Counted from the first letter of the stretch, positions 33,969 to 42,840 are shown. The stretch is DNA of 64,000 nt from Actinospineispora eucalypti (GCA_014208095.1 JACHMT010000001.1:1054001-1118000); one strand, 5' to 3'. The notes: generated by a model not told the origin, from the letters alone. A program made the numbers and translations.

Positions 33969-35114
33969 ATGAAGATCACCAAAGTCGAGACCTTCCAGGT
34001 TCCGCCCCGCTGGCTGTTCTGCCGGATCGCCACCGACGAGGGCGTGGTCGGCTGGGGCGAGCCGGTCGTCGAAGGCCGCGCGGACACGGTTCGCGCGGCG
34101 GTGGACGAGCTGTCGGACCTGTTGCTCGGCCGCGACCCCCGGCGCATCGAGGACCTCTGGCAGACGATGACCAAGGCGGCCTTCTACCGGGGCGGGCCGG
34201 TGCTCTCCAGCGCGGTGGCCGGCCTGGACCAGGCGCTGTGGGACATCCTGGGCCGCTCGCTGGGCGTGCCGGTGTACCAGCTGCTCGGCGGCGCGGTGCG
34301 GGACCGGGTGCGGGTGTACGGCTGGATCGGCGGCGACGAGCCGAGCGCGGTGGCCGAGGCGGCGGCCGCCCAGGTGGAGGCCGGCCTGACCGCCGTGAAG
34401 ATGAACGCCAGCGGCCGGATCGGCCGGATGCCCACGGCGACCGAGGTGGCCGGGGTGGTGGACCGGCTGGCCGCCGTGCGCGAGGCGATCGGCCCGGACC
34501 GGGACGTCGCCGTGGACTTCCACGGCCGGTTCACCGTGGCCGCCGCCCGGCGGGTGATCCCCCGGCTGGCGCCGCTGCACCCGCTGTTCGTGGAGGAGCC
34601 GGTGCTGCCCGAGTACACCCACCGGCTGCGCGACGTGGTCGCCGGCACCGAGGTACCCATCGCCACCGGCGAGCGGCTGTACTCGCGCACCGACTTCCTG
34701 CCCGCGCTGGAGGCCGGCGTGGCGGTGATCCAGCCCGACCTGTCGCACGCCGGCGGTATCTCCGAGGTGCGCCGGATCGCCTCGCTCGGCGAGGCGCACA
34801 ACGCGCTGCTCGCCCCGCACTGCCCGCTCGGGCCGCTGGCCCTGGCCGCCAGCCTGCAGGTCGCGTTGGCCACGCCCAACTTCCTGATCCAGGAGCAGAG
34901 CATCGGCATCCACTACAACGCCGACGCCGACCTGCTGGACTACCTGCTGGACCGCTCGGCCTTCGCGTTCCCCAAGGGCTTCATCGAGCGCGGCGAGGCT
35001 CCCGGGCTGGGCGTGGAGATCGACGAGACGGCGGTGCGCCGGGCCGCCGAGGTCGGCCACCGGTGGCGCCCGCCGGTGTGGCGGCACCCGGACGGCTCGT
35101 TCGCCGAATGGTAA
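33969..35114 (+). CDS. dgoD: Galactonate dehydratase (enolase superfamily)
   Basis: A 381-residue enolase-superfamily dehydratase. Metal ligands and acid/base residues are seen in DFHGRF, LFVEEPVL, TGERLYSR, DLSHAGGISE and LLAPHCPLGP, the same set as in DgoD of E. coli. It should convert D-galactonate or a related sugar acid to its 2-keto-3-deoxy product. No kinase or aldolase gene is next to it. The ATG at 33969 is close to the GGTGGAG sequence. Confidence 0.9.
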   Translation: MKITKVETFQVPPRWLFCRIATDEGVVGWGEPVVEGRADTVRAAVDELSDLLLGRDPRRIEDLWQTMTKAAFYRGGPVLSSAVAGLDQALWDILGRSLGVPVYQLLGGAVRDRVRVYGWIGGDEPSAVAEAAAAQVEAGLTAVKMNASGRIGRMPTATEVAGVVDRLAAVREAIGPDRDVAVDFHGRFTVAAARRVIPRLAPLHPLFVEEPVLPEYTHRLRDVVAGTEVPIATGERLYSRTDFLPALEAGVAVIQPDLSHAGGISEVRRIASLGEAHNALLAPHCPLGPLALAASLQVALATPNFLIQEQSIGIHYNADADLLDYLLDRSAFAFPKGFIERGEAPGLGVEIDETAVRRAAEVGHRWRPPVWRHPDGSFAEW

Positions 35115-35242
35115 GGCTAATTTCTTTCCAAGTTGAAATATTCGCAATCCCTCTTAATATTATCTAAACAATTTAACGTCCACTTGATAAGTATTGTTAT
35201 TGCACTTAGTTTTGCGCTCAATCGCCGACTGAGGAGGGGCAG
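35115..35242 (+). promoter_or_regulatory. AT-rich promoter region before the cupin-aminotransferase pair
   Basis: About 130 bases of markedly low GC inside very GC-rich sequence, containing AATATTATCT and TTGATAAGTATTGTT elements, then GAGGAGGGG before the ATG. Such tracts in actinomycetes are typical of silenced or regulated promoters bound by nucleoid proteins such as Lsr2. Confidence 0.6.
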
Positions 35243-35695
35243 ATGGCGGAGCGCGCGACCGTTGTGGGCAAGCCGGACACCGGGGAGTACGCCAGCATCC
35301 AGGGGCAGGCGCTGACTCCCATGATCACTGCGGAAACCGCGGGTAGTCACCGAATTTCCGGTGGCTCGGTGCGCATGCCGCCGGGCGGCGTGAGCCGCAC
35401 CCATGTGCACGCCGAGTCCGACATCATCGTCGCGGTGGTGTCCGGCGAGGCCGCCACCGTTGTCTGGCAGGACGGCGAACCGACGGTGCTGCCGCATTCT
35501 GTGGAAGAAATGTGTTATGTGCCGGCCGGTATTCCGCATTGCGCGGTCAACTTGAGCCTCACCGAGCCGGTGTTCGCGCTGGAGTTTCGCACCGACCCGA
35601 AGTTCAACGAGGATGTGGTTCTGCGACCGGAGCTGGAGGAGCAGGCCCGCGCGGTGGTCGGCGAGCTGCGCGCGGCCCCGGTGCCGGTGGACTGA
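35243..35695 (+). CDS. Single-domain cupin protein
   Basis: A 150-residue cupin. Motif 1 is SRTHVHAESDIIVAVVSGE, with the His-His-Glu/Asp type metal ligands, and motif 2 is PAGIPHCAVN. ATG 35243 has a very strong GAGGAGGGG seven bases upstream. Only seven bases separate it from the aminotransferase gene, so they form an operon. It might be an isomerase, dioxygenase or regulatory binding protein. Confidence 0.8.
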   Translation: MAERATVVGKPDTGEYASIQGQALTPMITAETAGSHRISGGSVRMPPGGVSRTHVHAESDIIVAVVSGEAATVVWQDGEPTVLPHSVEEMCYVPAGIPHCAVNLSLTEPVFALEFRTDPKFNEDVVLRPELEEQARAVVGELRAAPVPVD

Positions 35696-35702
35696 GCCGG
35701 CC

Positions 35703-36725
35703 GTGCGCACGGTGGTCGGTGGGTCCCCGCCATTGGCGGCGGACCGCAACGAGCTCCGCCATCCCGGATCTCGCGCGGTGCTGGCCGCCGCACTGGGCGG
35801 GCTGGCCGACCCGAGCGCCTATCCCAGCTGGGACGCGCCGGCCCTGCGCGCGGAGCTGGCCCGGCACTGGGCGGTCGAGCCCGAGTGGTTTGTCGCCGGC
35901 GGGGGCAGCGTGGACGTGCTGGCTCGAGCGTTCACCCTGGTCGCCGGCGGCCGGTTGGTGTTGCCGTGGCCGAGCTTCGACGCGTTCCCCCAGCTGGCCG
36001 GTGCGCGCGGGCTGTCCGTGGCGCACACCCGGCTGCGGGCGGACGGCGCGGTCGACCTGGCCGAGGTGCACCGGGCGGTGGACGCGGACACCTCGCTGGT
36101 CGTGGTATGCACGCCGAACTCGCCGACCGGCGGATCGCTCACGCACCGCGAGCTGGTGGAGTTCCTCGCCGATCTGCCCGCCGGCCCGCTGGTGGTGATC
36201 GACCAGGCGTACGCCGAGTTCGTCGATCACCCGGACCCGCCCCGGCCGGTGGAGCTGGTGGCCGCGCACCCCGGTGTGCTGGTGACCAGGACGTTCTCCA
36301 AGGCTTACGGGCTGGCCGGGCTGCGGGTCGGCTACGGACTGGCGCTGCCGGCCCTGGCCGCCCGGCTGGCCGCCGCGGGCTGCCCGTACGCCGTCACCTC
36401 GGCGGCGGAGCGGGCGGCGATCACCGCCCTGGGCCGTCCCCTGGACCTGGCCCGCGCGGTGCGCGCGGTGAACGCCGAGCGGGCCCGGCTGGCGCTGGGC
36501 CTGGGGGCTCGCGGCGTGCCCGTGGTCGCCGGGCAGGGGAACTTCGTCTGGGTGCCGGACTTCGACCCCGAGCTCACGTCGGTCCGGTTGGCGCTGTCCG
36601 GCGTGCGGGTGAAGGTGTACCCCGGGCACGGCATCCGGGTCAGTGTGGGGACCGCCTCGGACACCGACCGGTTGGTCCGCGACTGGCCGGCGCTCCCGAG
36701 CGCCGGCCCAGCCCGGTGCGGCTAG
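35703..36725 (+). CDS. HisC-like class I/II aminotransferase
   Basis: A 340-residue PLP enzyme of the histidinol-phosphate aminotransferase group. Lys of the internal aldimine is in RTFSKAYGLAGLRVGYG; NSPTGG, IDQAYAEF and the C-terminal GIRVSVGT are also typical. The GTG at 35703 follows the cupin stop by seven bases. It is away from any his operon, so a secondary-metabolism or specialised amino-acid role is possible. Confidence 0.88.
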   Translation: MRTVVGGSPPLAADRNELRHPGSRAVLAAALGGLADPSAYPSWDAPALRAELARHWAVEPEWFVAGGGSVDVLARAFTLVAGGRLVLPWPSFDAFPQLAGARGLSVAHTRLRADGAVDLAEVHRAVDADTSLVVVCTPNSPTGGSLTHRELVEFLADLPAGPLVVIDQAYAEFVDHPDPPRPVELVAAHPGVLVTRTFSKAYGLAGLRVGYGLALPALAARLAAAGCPYAVTSAAERAAITALGRPLDLARAVRAVNAERARLALGLGARGVPVVAGQGNFVWVPDFDPELTSVRLALSGVRVKVYPGHGIRVSVGTASDTDRLVRDWPALPSAGPARCG

Positions 36726-36831
36726 GCCTGGTCGGTTCGAGACTTTCGCGGTGCCGGGTAAACCTTCGGCGTCTGTGACGCAACTCTCCGTTGAAGCCTT
36801 CCGCAGGTGCCCACGAGAGGTTGATCCCGAA

Positions 36832-37551
36832 ATGCAGGTGCTGTTTCTCGGCCATCGCTCGCCCGGCGTCGTCGCGCTCGCCCGGGCACTGCCCAGGTGG
36901 TCGGTGCGACCGGTGTTGGACGACACGCCGGGGTCGGTGCACCAGCGGTTGGTCGGGGCGGACGCGGCGGTGGTCGCCCTGCCGCCCGACGTCGGCCGTA
37001 CGCCCGACCTGTCCCGGGGCGCGGACGGCATCGCGCTGTGCCGGGCGATCCGCGCGCGGAGCAACGTGTCGGTGATCCTGTTGGTGTCCGGCCCCGAGGT
37101 GGGCGAACGGATCCTCCGGATGCGCGCGGGCGCGGACGACTACCTCTGCGAGCCGTTCCACCCGATCGATCTGCTCGCCCGGATCAAGGTGGTCCGCCGG
37201 CTGCGCGACCGGTTGCTGGAGCCGGCCGGCGTGGTGCGGGTGGACGACGTCACCATCGACCTGGACGTCCGGTCGGTCACCGTGGCCGACCGGCTCATCG
37301 AGCTCACCAGGAAGGAGTTCGACATCCTCAAGCTGCTGGCCGAGGAGGGCGGCGGCGTGTGCTCGAGGGACAAGCTGCTCGACCACATCTGGGGGGAGTA
37401 CCGGCTGGGCGCCGGCGAGTGTCTCAACGTGCACATGTCCACACTGCGCGGCAAGCTCGGCCGGCCGTGGCTCATCCAGACCGTGCGTGGGGTCGGCTAC
37501 CGGCTCGCTATGGGCCGGGTGCCCTCGATGGTCACCGGGTTGGCGTCCTGA
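36832..37551 (+). CDS. Atypical OmpR-type response regulator
   Basis: A 239-residue protein with a receiver-like N-terminus and an OmpR/PhoB winged helix (LTRKEFDILKLLAEEGGGV, MSTLRGKLG, VRGVGYRL). The receiver lacks the acidic pocket (LGHRSP instead of a DD motif), has Ala in place of the phospho-Asp (VVALPPDV) and Glu in place of Lys (LCEPFHP). So it cannot be phosphorylated in the usual way. No histidine kinase is nearby. Similar orphan regulators (for example JadR1-like) respond to ligands and control antibiotic genes. ATG 36832 has GAGAGG upstream. Confidence 0.85.
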   Translation: MQVLFLGHRSPGVVALARALPRWSVRPVLDDTPGSVHQRLVGADAAVVALPPDVGRTPDLSRGADGIALCRAIRARSNVSVILLVSGPEVGERILRMRAGADDYLCEPFHPIDLLARIKVVRRLRDRLLEPAGVVRVDDVTIDLDVRSVTVADRLIELTRKEFDILKLLAEEGGGVCSRDKLLDHIWGEYRLGAGECLNVHMSTLRGKLGRPWLIQTVRGVGYRLAMGRVPSMVTGLAS

Positions 37552-37553
37552 GG

Positions 37554-38246
37554 TCAGTTGCCGGCGAGGGCGCGGGCCGGCCGCGGGGTGTGCGTGGGCA
37601 GGCGCGGGCACAGCAGCTCGTGGAAGATGTCCGGGGTGAGCGAGGTGGCGGGCAGCTCGCCGGTGTCGCGGCCCGGCGGGCGTAGGCCGCGCAGGGTGAG
37701 CGCCAGGTAGCGGCGCCAGGCGTCCGGGTGGTCCGGCTCGCTCACCGCGACCACCCGCTGCAGCGAGGTGAGCATCCACATCAGGTCGGTCTGCTCGACG
37801 TCCGCCCGCACCGCGCCCTGGGCGCGGGCCCGGTCCAGCAGCTCGCGCAGGATGCGCTGGCAGGTGTCGCGCATCTCGTCCAGCATCGGGGACTGGGGCA
37901 TGCCCCGGTTCAGCAGGTCGGCCAGGCCCTGGTCGGTGGCGAAGAAGCCGCAGGCCTCCTCGAAGTAGTGGGTCAGCGCCGCCCAGCCGTCGCTCATCGC
38001 CAGCGACCGCTCGAACGACTGCCGGCGCGCGTCGGCCTGTTCCAGGTACACCGCCTCGTAGAGCTTCTCCCGGCTGGGGAAGTGGCGGTAGAGCGTGGCG
38101 TTCCCCACACCCGCGCGCCGGGAGATCTCGTCCAGTGAGGCGTCAAGTCCCTGCTCACGCAGCACTTCGGCGGCCGAGGAGAGCAGGCGACGCCGGTTTC
38201 GCTGGGCATCGCTGCGCAGCGAATTCAGAGGCTTCCCCGCCGACAT
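37554..38246 (-). CDS. TetR family regulator of the adjacent efflux pair
   Basis: A 230-residue TetR regulator. HTH: LDASLDEISRRAGVGNATLYRHFPSREKLY. It is divergent from an EmrB/QacA-type exporter gene, with a repeat-bearing intergenic region between them, so it very likely represses the exporter. The C-terminal domain resembles SbtR-type ligand domains. Confidence 0.92.
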   Translation of the reverse strand: MSAGKPLNSLRSDAQRNRRRLLSSAAEVLREQGLDASLDEISRRAGVGNATLYRHFPSREKLYEAVYLEQADARRQSFERSLAMSDGWAALTHYFEEACGFFATDQGLADLLNRGMPQSPMLDEMRDTCQRILRELLDRARAQGAVRADVEQTDLMWMLTSLQRVVAVSEPDHPDAWRRYLALTLRGLRPPGRDTGELPATSLTPDIFHELLCPRLPTHTPRPARALAGN

Positions 38247-38310
38247 GCCAGCTATCGTAGCTTAAAGCGTGGACGCCTCCGCGAATTGATGAGTACGGTT
38301 GGGAAGAAAT

Positions 38311-38344
38311 CGGGGACCCATCCCCGTTAACTAACCGGGGACCC
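38311..38344. promoter_or_regulatory. Operator-like repeats between tetR-type and exporter genes
   Basis: CGGGGACCC occurs twice as a direct repeat (38311 and 38336), 25 bases apart. The first is half of the inverted repeat CGGGGA-CCCA-TCCCCG, and GTTAAC lies in the centre. Position between the divergent TetR and MFS genes fits a TetR operator. Confidence 0.6.
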
Positions 38345-38414
38345 CTCCCTGCTTCACTCCCAGTCGTACCGGGCAGCGTCGCTCGGGCCTTTGCCGCCGA
38401 ATCGAGGTCCGCCC

Positions 38415-40016
38415 GTGTCCACATCGGGGTCATCGGTTGTCACCGCTCCGCCCATCCCGGAACCACCGGTACCGCCCGCGCCACCGGTGCCGGCCGCGCC
38501 GGCGGCCGACGCCAAGCCGGTGAACTGGCAGATCCCGCTGGTCGTGGTGATCGTCGGCATGTTCATGTCGGTGCTGGACATGAGCATCGTGAACGTCGCC
38601 GTGCCGGCCATCCGGGCCGACTACGGCGAGAGCACCGAGAGCATCCAGTGGATCAGCACCTCGTACAGCCTCACCGAGGGCGTCGCGGTGCCGGCCGCCG
38701 CCTGGCTGGGCATGCGGTTCGGGCTCAAGCGGGTCTACATCTGGTCGCTGATCGGGTTCACCGTCGCGTCCGCGCTGTGCGGGCTGGCCGGTGACCTCGG
38801 GCAGATGGTGCTGTTCCGGATCCTGCAGGCCATCCCGGGCGGGGTGATCCCGGTGACCTGCCTGACCCTGCTCTTCCGCATGGTGCCGATGGACAAGATC
38901 GGCGCCGCGATGGGCATCTTCGGGCTGGGCGTGACCGCCGCGCCGGGCCTCGGGCCGACGCTGGGCGGGTACCTGGTCGAACACACCGACTGGCGGCTGA
39001 TCTTCATCATCAACGTGCCGATCGGCATCCTCGGCGTGGTCGCCGCGATGGCGGTGCTGCCCAACTTCCCCGCCGAGCGGGGCAAGCCGTTCGACCTGTG
39101 GGGCTTCCTGACGATCGCGGGCAGCCTGTTCGCTCTGCTGCTGGCGCTCGAGGAAGGCGCGGACTGGGGCTGGACCGGCTACCGGGTGCTCATCCTGCTC
39201 GCCGTGGCGGCCAACCTCATGGCGCTGTTCGTGGTGATCGAGCTGCAGGTGAAGAACCCGTTGCTGAACCTGAGGGTGTTCACCTACTGGCCGTTCGTGA
39301 ACTCGATGATCCTGAACGCGGCGATCTCCATCGGGCTGTTCGCCACGCTGTTCTACATCCCGTCGTTCCTGCAAAGCGCGCAGCGGCTCACGCCGTGGCA
39401 CGCCGGACTGGTGATGGCGCCGTTGGCGGTGGTGCTGATGGTGATGATGCCGATCACCGGAAGGCTCTACGACCGGTTCGGCGCGCGGTGGCTGGCGATG
39501 CTCGGGCTGAGCATCAACAGCCTCGGTTTGATGATGCTGTCCCAGATCAACGTGAACGTCGACCGGCTGGAGGTCGTCATCGGCACGATGATCATGTGTG
39601 GCGGCACCGGCCTGGCCATGATGCCGATCATGACCGGCGGGATGTCCGCGGTGCCGCCGCATCTGGCCGACTACGCCAGCGGTTTCAGCACGCTGATCCA
39701 GCGGGTCAGCGCCGGGCTGGGCCTGGCCGGGATGACCGCGATGGTCAGCCTGCAGCACGCGCAGATCATGGCCGACCGGTCCGGCCTGCTCTCCGCGGAC
39801 GGCGCGGACGCCGACCCCCGGGTGGTCGCCATGCAGGCGAACGGCCAGGAGGGGCTGCTCGGTCTGTGGCAGCAGCTGGGCAACCAGGTGCAGGCGCAGA
39901 CGTACGGCAACGCGTTCATCGTGGCCGGCTCGCTCACCCTGGCCGGGGTGGCGCTGGCCTTCTTCCTGCCGGCCGGGCGACCGTCGGGCGGCGGCGACGC
40001 GCCCGTCGCACACTGA
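38415..40016 (+). CDS. EmrB/QacA-type MFS drug exporter (14 helices)
   Basis: A 533-residue DHA2-family MFS transporter. Conserved signatures: SVLDMSIVNVAVPAI in helix 1, WISTSYSLTEGVAVP, FRILQAIPGGVIPV and GLGPTLGGYLVEH (antiporter motif C). Start chosen at GTG 38415; an upstream TTG at 38391 is less likely. It is followed after nine bases by an EmrA-like adaptor gene, so the two form a drug or metabolite efflux unit. Confidence 0.94.
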   Translation: MSTSGSSVVTAPPIPEPPVPPAPPVPAAPAADAKPVNWQIPLVVVIVGMFMSVLDMSIVNVAVPAIRADYGESTESIQWISTSYSLTEGVAVPAAAWLGMRFGLKRVYIWSLIGFTVASALCGLAGDLGQMVLFRILQAIPGGVIPVTCLTLLFRMVPMDKIGAAMGIFGLGVTAAPGLGPTLGGYLVEHTDWRLIFIINVPIGILGVVAAMAVLPNFPAERGKPFDLWGFLTIAGSLFALLLALEEGADWGWTGYRVLILLAVAANLMALFVVIELQVKNPLLNLRVFTYWPFVNSMILNAAISIGLFATLFYIPSFLQSAQRLTPWHAGLVMAPLAVVLMVMMPITGRLYDRFGARWLAMLGLSINSLGLMMLSQINVNVDRLEVVIGTMIMCGGTGLAMMPIMTGGMSAVPPHLADYASGFSTLIQRVSAGLGLAGMTAMVSLQHAQIMADRSGLLSADGADADPRVVAMQANGQEGLLGLWQQLGNQVQAQTYGNAFIVAGSLTLAGVALAFFLPAGRPSGGGDAPVAH

Positions 40017-40025
40017 GGGGCCGAC

Positions 40026-40679
40026 ATGCTGAAACGCTCGACGAAGATCGCGTCCGCGGTGATCGGGCTGGTCACCCTGGTGGAGGCCGCCGCGTTCTCC
40101 GGCACCTACCTGTTCCACACCCGGCACTACGTCTCCACCGACAACGCCAAGGTGGACGGGGACGCCATCGAGATCAACGCGCCGCGCACCGGCACGCTGC
40201 TGAGCTGGTCGCTCACCACGGGCTCCACGGTGTCGGCCAACGAGGTGGTCGGCCGCATCGAGGAGATCGGCAGCGGCGGCCAGCCGCAACGGGTGATCAA
40301 GGCGCCCAGGGCGGGCACCATCGCGGCCACCAACGTCGTCCCCGGCCAGTACGTCACCGCCGGCACCAAGCTGGCCACCGCCTACGACAGCGTCTACGTC
40401 ACCGCGCGGGTGGCGGAGGAGGACATCGAGGGCGTGCGCGAGGGCAGCCTGGTGGACATCACCGCCGACGCCTACCCCGGCCGCCCGCTGCTCGGCCAGG
40501 TGCTGGACATCCAGGCGGCCACCGCCGGCCAGTTCACCATCTACCCGGCGGCCGGCACCGACCCCCGCAACCCGCAGAAGATCGAGCAGTACGTCCCCGT
40601 CCGCATCGCCCTGCTCAACACCAACGGCGTCGTGATTTCCCCCGGTATGAACGTCGACGTGGCCATCCGCCGCTCCTGA
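40026..40679 (+). CDS. EmrA/HlyD-type adaptor protein
   Basis: A 217-residue membrane fusion protein with an N-terminal membrane helix, then THYVSTDNAKVDGDAIEIN-like lipoyl/barrel motif (YVSTDNAKVDGD) and RVIKAPRAGTIAA. In this Gram-positive host the adaptor probably extends the exporter outside the membrane. It is shorter than Gram-negative EmrA, lacking the long coiled coil. Confidence 0.88.
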   Translation: MLKRSTKIASAVIGLVTLVEAAAFSGTYLFHTRHYVSTDNAKVDGDAIEINAPRTGTLLSWSLTTGSTVSANEVVGRIEEIGSGGQPQRVIKAPRAGTIAATNVVPGQYVTAGTKLATAYDSVYVTARVAEEDIEGVREGSLVDITADAYPGRPLLGQVLDIQAATAGQFTIYPAAGTDPRNPQKIEQYVPVRIALLNTNGVVISPGMNVDVAIRRS

Positions 40680-40738
40680 CCGGTCGACACCTTCTGGGCC
40701 GGGCACGCCGGGTCAGGAGCGAGGCTCCGGTTCCGCGC

Positions 40739-41121
40739 GGTACCGGTGCAAGACGGCTTGGACGGCCGCGGTCGGCCCGCCTGCCGCGGCCTTGGCCCGG
40801 CCCGTTGCGTTCCGAAGCGGCCGTGCGGCCCATTGCGCTGCGTCTGGGCACTCGACGCCCACTTTCGCTACGTACCGTAACCACCACAACGGCTCCCGAG
40901 TGGATTCGGGCGCTCGTCACCCGTCGAGTGCTGGCTGAGTCCCCTTCGATCATGGAATTCACCGGACTGAGCCAGCTCTCGATGAAACCACCGCCCCAGC
41001 CGCCCAGTGCCCGACCACGGTCCGTAGCCGAAGTACCGAAGGGCGCGCAACCGCGGCGGGCGGCACCCGAGCGACGCAGGCCGCCCAACCGCGGCCGTCC
41101 AAGCCGTCTTGAACCGGCACC
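40739..41121. repeat. MITE-like element with 33-bp terminal inverted repeats
   Basis: The arms at 40739-40771 and 41089-41121 are inverted copies with two mismatches in 33, sharing the 23-bp core starting CAAGACGGCTTGGACGG. The interior of about 317 bases carries no transposase. The size and structure fit a miniature inverted-repeat element, but target-site duplications are not evident. Confidence 0.6.
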
Positions 41122-41132
41122 CCGCCCAACTG

Positions 41133-41198
41133 AAGATCGACATCAACCTCACGCACCTTCCGAAGCCGAAAAGGGGCACTGAGGTTGATGTGGATCTT
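41133..41198. terminator. Long hairpin between convergent genes
   Basis: AAGATCGACATCAACCTCA pairs with TGAGGTTGATGTGGATCTT (one mismatch in 19) around a 28-base loop. It lies between the exporter-adaptor operon and the peptidase gene, which converge, so it can terminate both. Confidence 0.7.
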
Positions 41199-41212
41199 GG
41201 CCGCACGCCGGC

Positions 41213-42760
41213 TCAGGGCGCGAACGGGGAGCGGTCTACCGGGCAGCTCGTGCCTTCCGGGGGAAGGATGCCGTCGATCAGGTACTCGCGTTTGACCCGT
41301 TCCGCGCACAGGGAGCGCACGAACATGGTGCTGTGACCGGCGCCGTCCACCGTCAGCAACCGGGCCCGGGCCAACAGTCTTACGGTGTCCACCGCGCCGG
41401 GGTGGGGGGTCGCCGGGTCGACCCGGCTGTTGATCACCAGGACCGGGTTTGCCGGGATCCGGTCCCAGCGGCCGGTGTAGGGGGCGACGGCCTCGGCCGG
41501 CCAGTATGCGCAGGTCATCATGTTGTAGACGGTGCGGCGGCCGAAGTAGGGGACGCGGGCGTCCTCGGCGGCGGCCAGGGCGGAGTAGTCGGACTCGGAG
41601 CGGGGCGTGGCGCTGTCGGCGCACTGGATGGCGTTGTACGCCTCGGTGCGGTTCGCGGGGTAGGGCTGGGGGTCGGGAGCCTCGGGGACGCCGGTGGGTC
41701 GGGTCGCCGGGGCGGTGTCGGCGAGGCGGCGCAGCGTCGCGGCGGCGTCCGGCCAGTCACCGGGGACGTCCAGGCCCGCGACGAGCTCGATGATCTTCGA
41801 GGAGGTGTAGTCGACCCTCGTGCCGTCCGGTTCGGTGAGCGGGATCGGCCGCCGGCGGGCGCGGTCCACCAGCGCGGCCAGGTCACCGCCGGCGAAGGCG
41901 CACCGGGATGGGCCGGCCGCCGCACACTCCCGGCGGAACGCGTGGAACGTGTCGGCCAGCGCGTCGGGCAGTCCCTGGCGGGTGTCCACCGGTCGGTGCA
42001 GCGCGCTGGACGCGTGGCCGACCGCGTTGCCCAGCGGGTCCAGCGTGGCGTCCAGGGCGAGCGCGCGCACCCGCCCGGGGAACAGGTTCGCGTACAGCGC
42101 GCCGAGGTAGGTGCCGTAGGAGATGCCGTGGTAGGTCAGCTTGGCGTCCCCGACCGCGCGGCGCAGCAGGTCCAGGTCGCGCACGGTATTGACGCTGTTC
42201 AGGTGCGGCAGCAGCCAGCCCGACTGCTGTGCGCACCGGTCCGCCAGCTCCCGGGAGGCGCGGAAGAACGCCGGTTCGCCGGCCGGCGTGTCGGGCACGT
42301 CGGGAAAGGCGGTGAAGAACGCGTTCCGCTGCGCGTCGTCCGGGAAGCAGCGCACCGAGGTGCTCCGGTTGACCCCGCGCGGGTCCCAGGAGACCAGGTC
42401 GAACCGGGCGCGCAGCTCTTCGGAGAACAGCCACGGCCAGCGCGCCCGCTGCCGCATCCGGTCCACCCCGGAAGGGCCGGGGCCGCCGAAGTTGACGAAC
42501 AGCGTGCCGATCCGCCGCGAAGGGTCGCTCGCCGGCAGCTTGATCAGCGCCAGGTCGATCTTGGTGCGCTCCGGCTCGCGGTAGTCCAGCGGGACCTGGG
42601 CGGTGGCGCACTGGAAGCCCTCCGCGCAGTCCCGCCACTCCAACGCGGGCGTGGCCGCCGCATCGGCCAGCTCATCCGCATACGGCGGCACCGCCACCAC
42701 CCCGAGCACACACCCGAGCAGGAGCATCCCGGCCCCCACCCGCCGCCAGCCCCCACGCAC
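41213..42760 (-). CDS. Secreted TAP-like alpha/beta-hydrolase peptidase
   Basis: A 515-residue exported serine peptidase like streptomycete tripeptidyl aminopeptidases. N-terminal signal: GAGMLLLGCVLGVVAV with a possible lipobox. The nucleophile is in YHGISYGTYLG and VNFGGPGPSGVD holds the oxyanion part. The C-terminal TAP-type domain has VINSRVDPATPHPGA (Asp) and DGAGHSTMF (His). It probably removes short peptides from N-termini outside the cell. GTG start at 42760. Confidence 0.93.
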   Translation of the reverse strand: MRGGWRRVGAGMLLLGCVLGVVAVPPYADELADAAATPALEWRDCAEGFQCATAQVPLDYREPERTKIDLALIKLPASDPSRRIGTLFVNFGGPGPSGVDRMRQRARWPWLFSEELRARFDLVSWDPRGVNRSTSVRCFPDDAQRNAFFTAFPDVPDTPAGEPAFFRASRELADRCAQQSGWLLPHLNSVNTVRDLDLLRRAVGDAKLTYHGISYGTYLGALYANLFPGRVRALALDATLDPLGNAVGHASSALHRPVDTRQGLPDALADTFHAFRRECAAAGPSRCAFAGGDLAALVDRARRRPIPLTEPDGTRVDYTSSKIIELVAGLDVPGDWPDAAATLRRLADTAPATRPTGVPEAPDPQPYPANRTEAYNAIQCADSATPRSESDYSALAAAEDARVPYFGRRTVYNMMTCAYWPAEAVAPYTGRWDRIPANPVLVINSRVDPATPHPGAVDTVRLLARARLLTVDGAGHSTMFVRSLCAERVKREYLIDGILPPEGTSCPVDRSPFAP

Positions 42761-42800
42761 CAGTCGGTTCCCCCGGTCGGTCTGGGCCGCACACCCGTTC

Positions 42801-42840
42801 TGGCGCCGGCACCCGGACTATTGAGCGTGTGCCGGCGCCA
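42801..42840. terminator. 12-bp-stem hairpin after the MFS gene
   Basis: TGGCGCCGGCAC pairs perfectly with GTGCCGGCGCCA around a 16-base loop. It follows the MFS gene that ends at 42870 on the minus strand and precedes the peptidase gene. Confidence 0.75.

Larger units (their letters stand above)
40680..41212. other. Repeat-rich intergenic region
   Basis: More than 500 bases without a supported gene. It contains a MITE-like pair of 33-bp inverted repeats and, inside the right part, a separate long hairpin, both listed on their own. Predicted frames on both strands are compositionally noise. The structure suggests a non-coding repetitive element. Confidence 0.6.

Noticed and set aside
32399..40679. 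Calling a biosynthetic gene cluster
   Set aside because: No PKS, NRPS, terpene synthase or RiPP enzyme is present; only small metabolic genes, an exporter and regulators are seen.
38430..40706. 758-codon minus-strand frame opposite the exporter genes
   Set aside because: Low-complexity His/Arg/Gly-rich shadow of the MFS and adaptor genes without any domain.
40868..41206. Minus-strand frame in the repeat-rich gap
   Set aside because: It lies entirely within the inverted-repeat element and hairpin and has no protein features.
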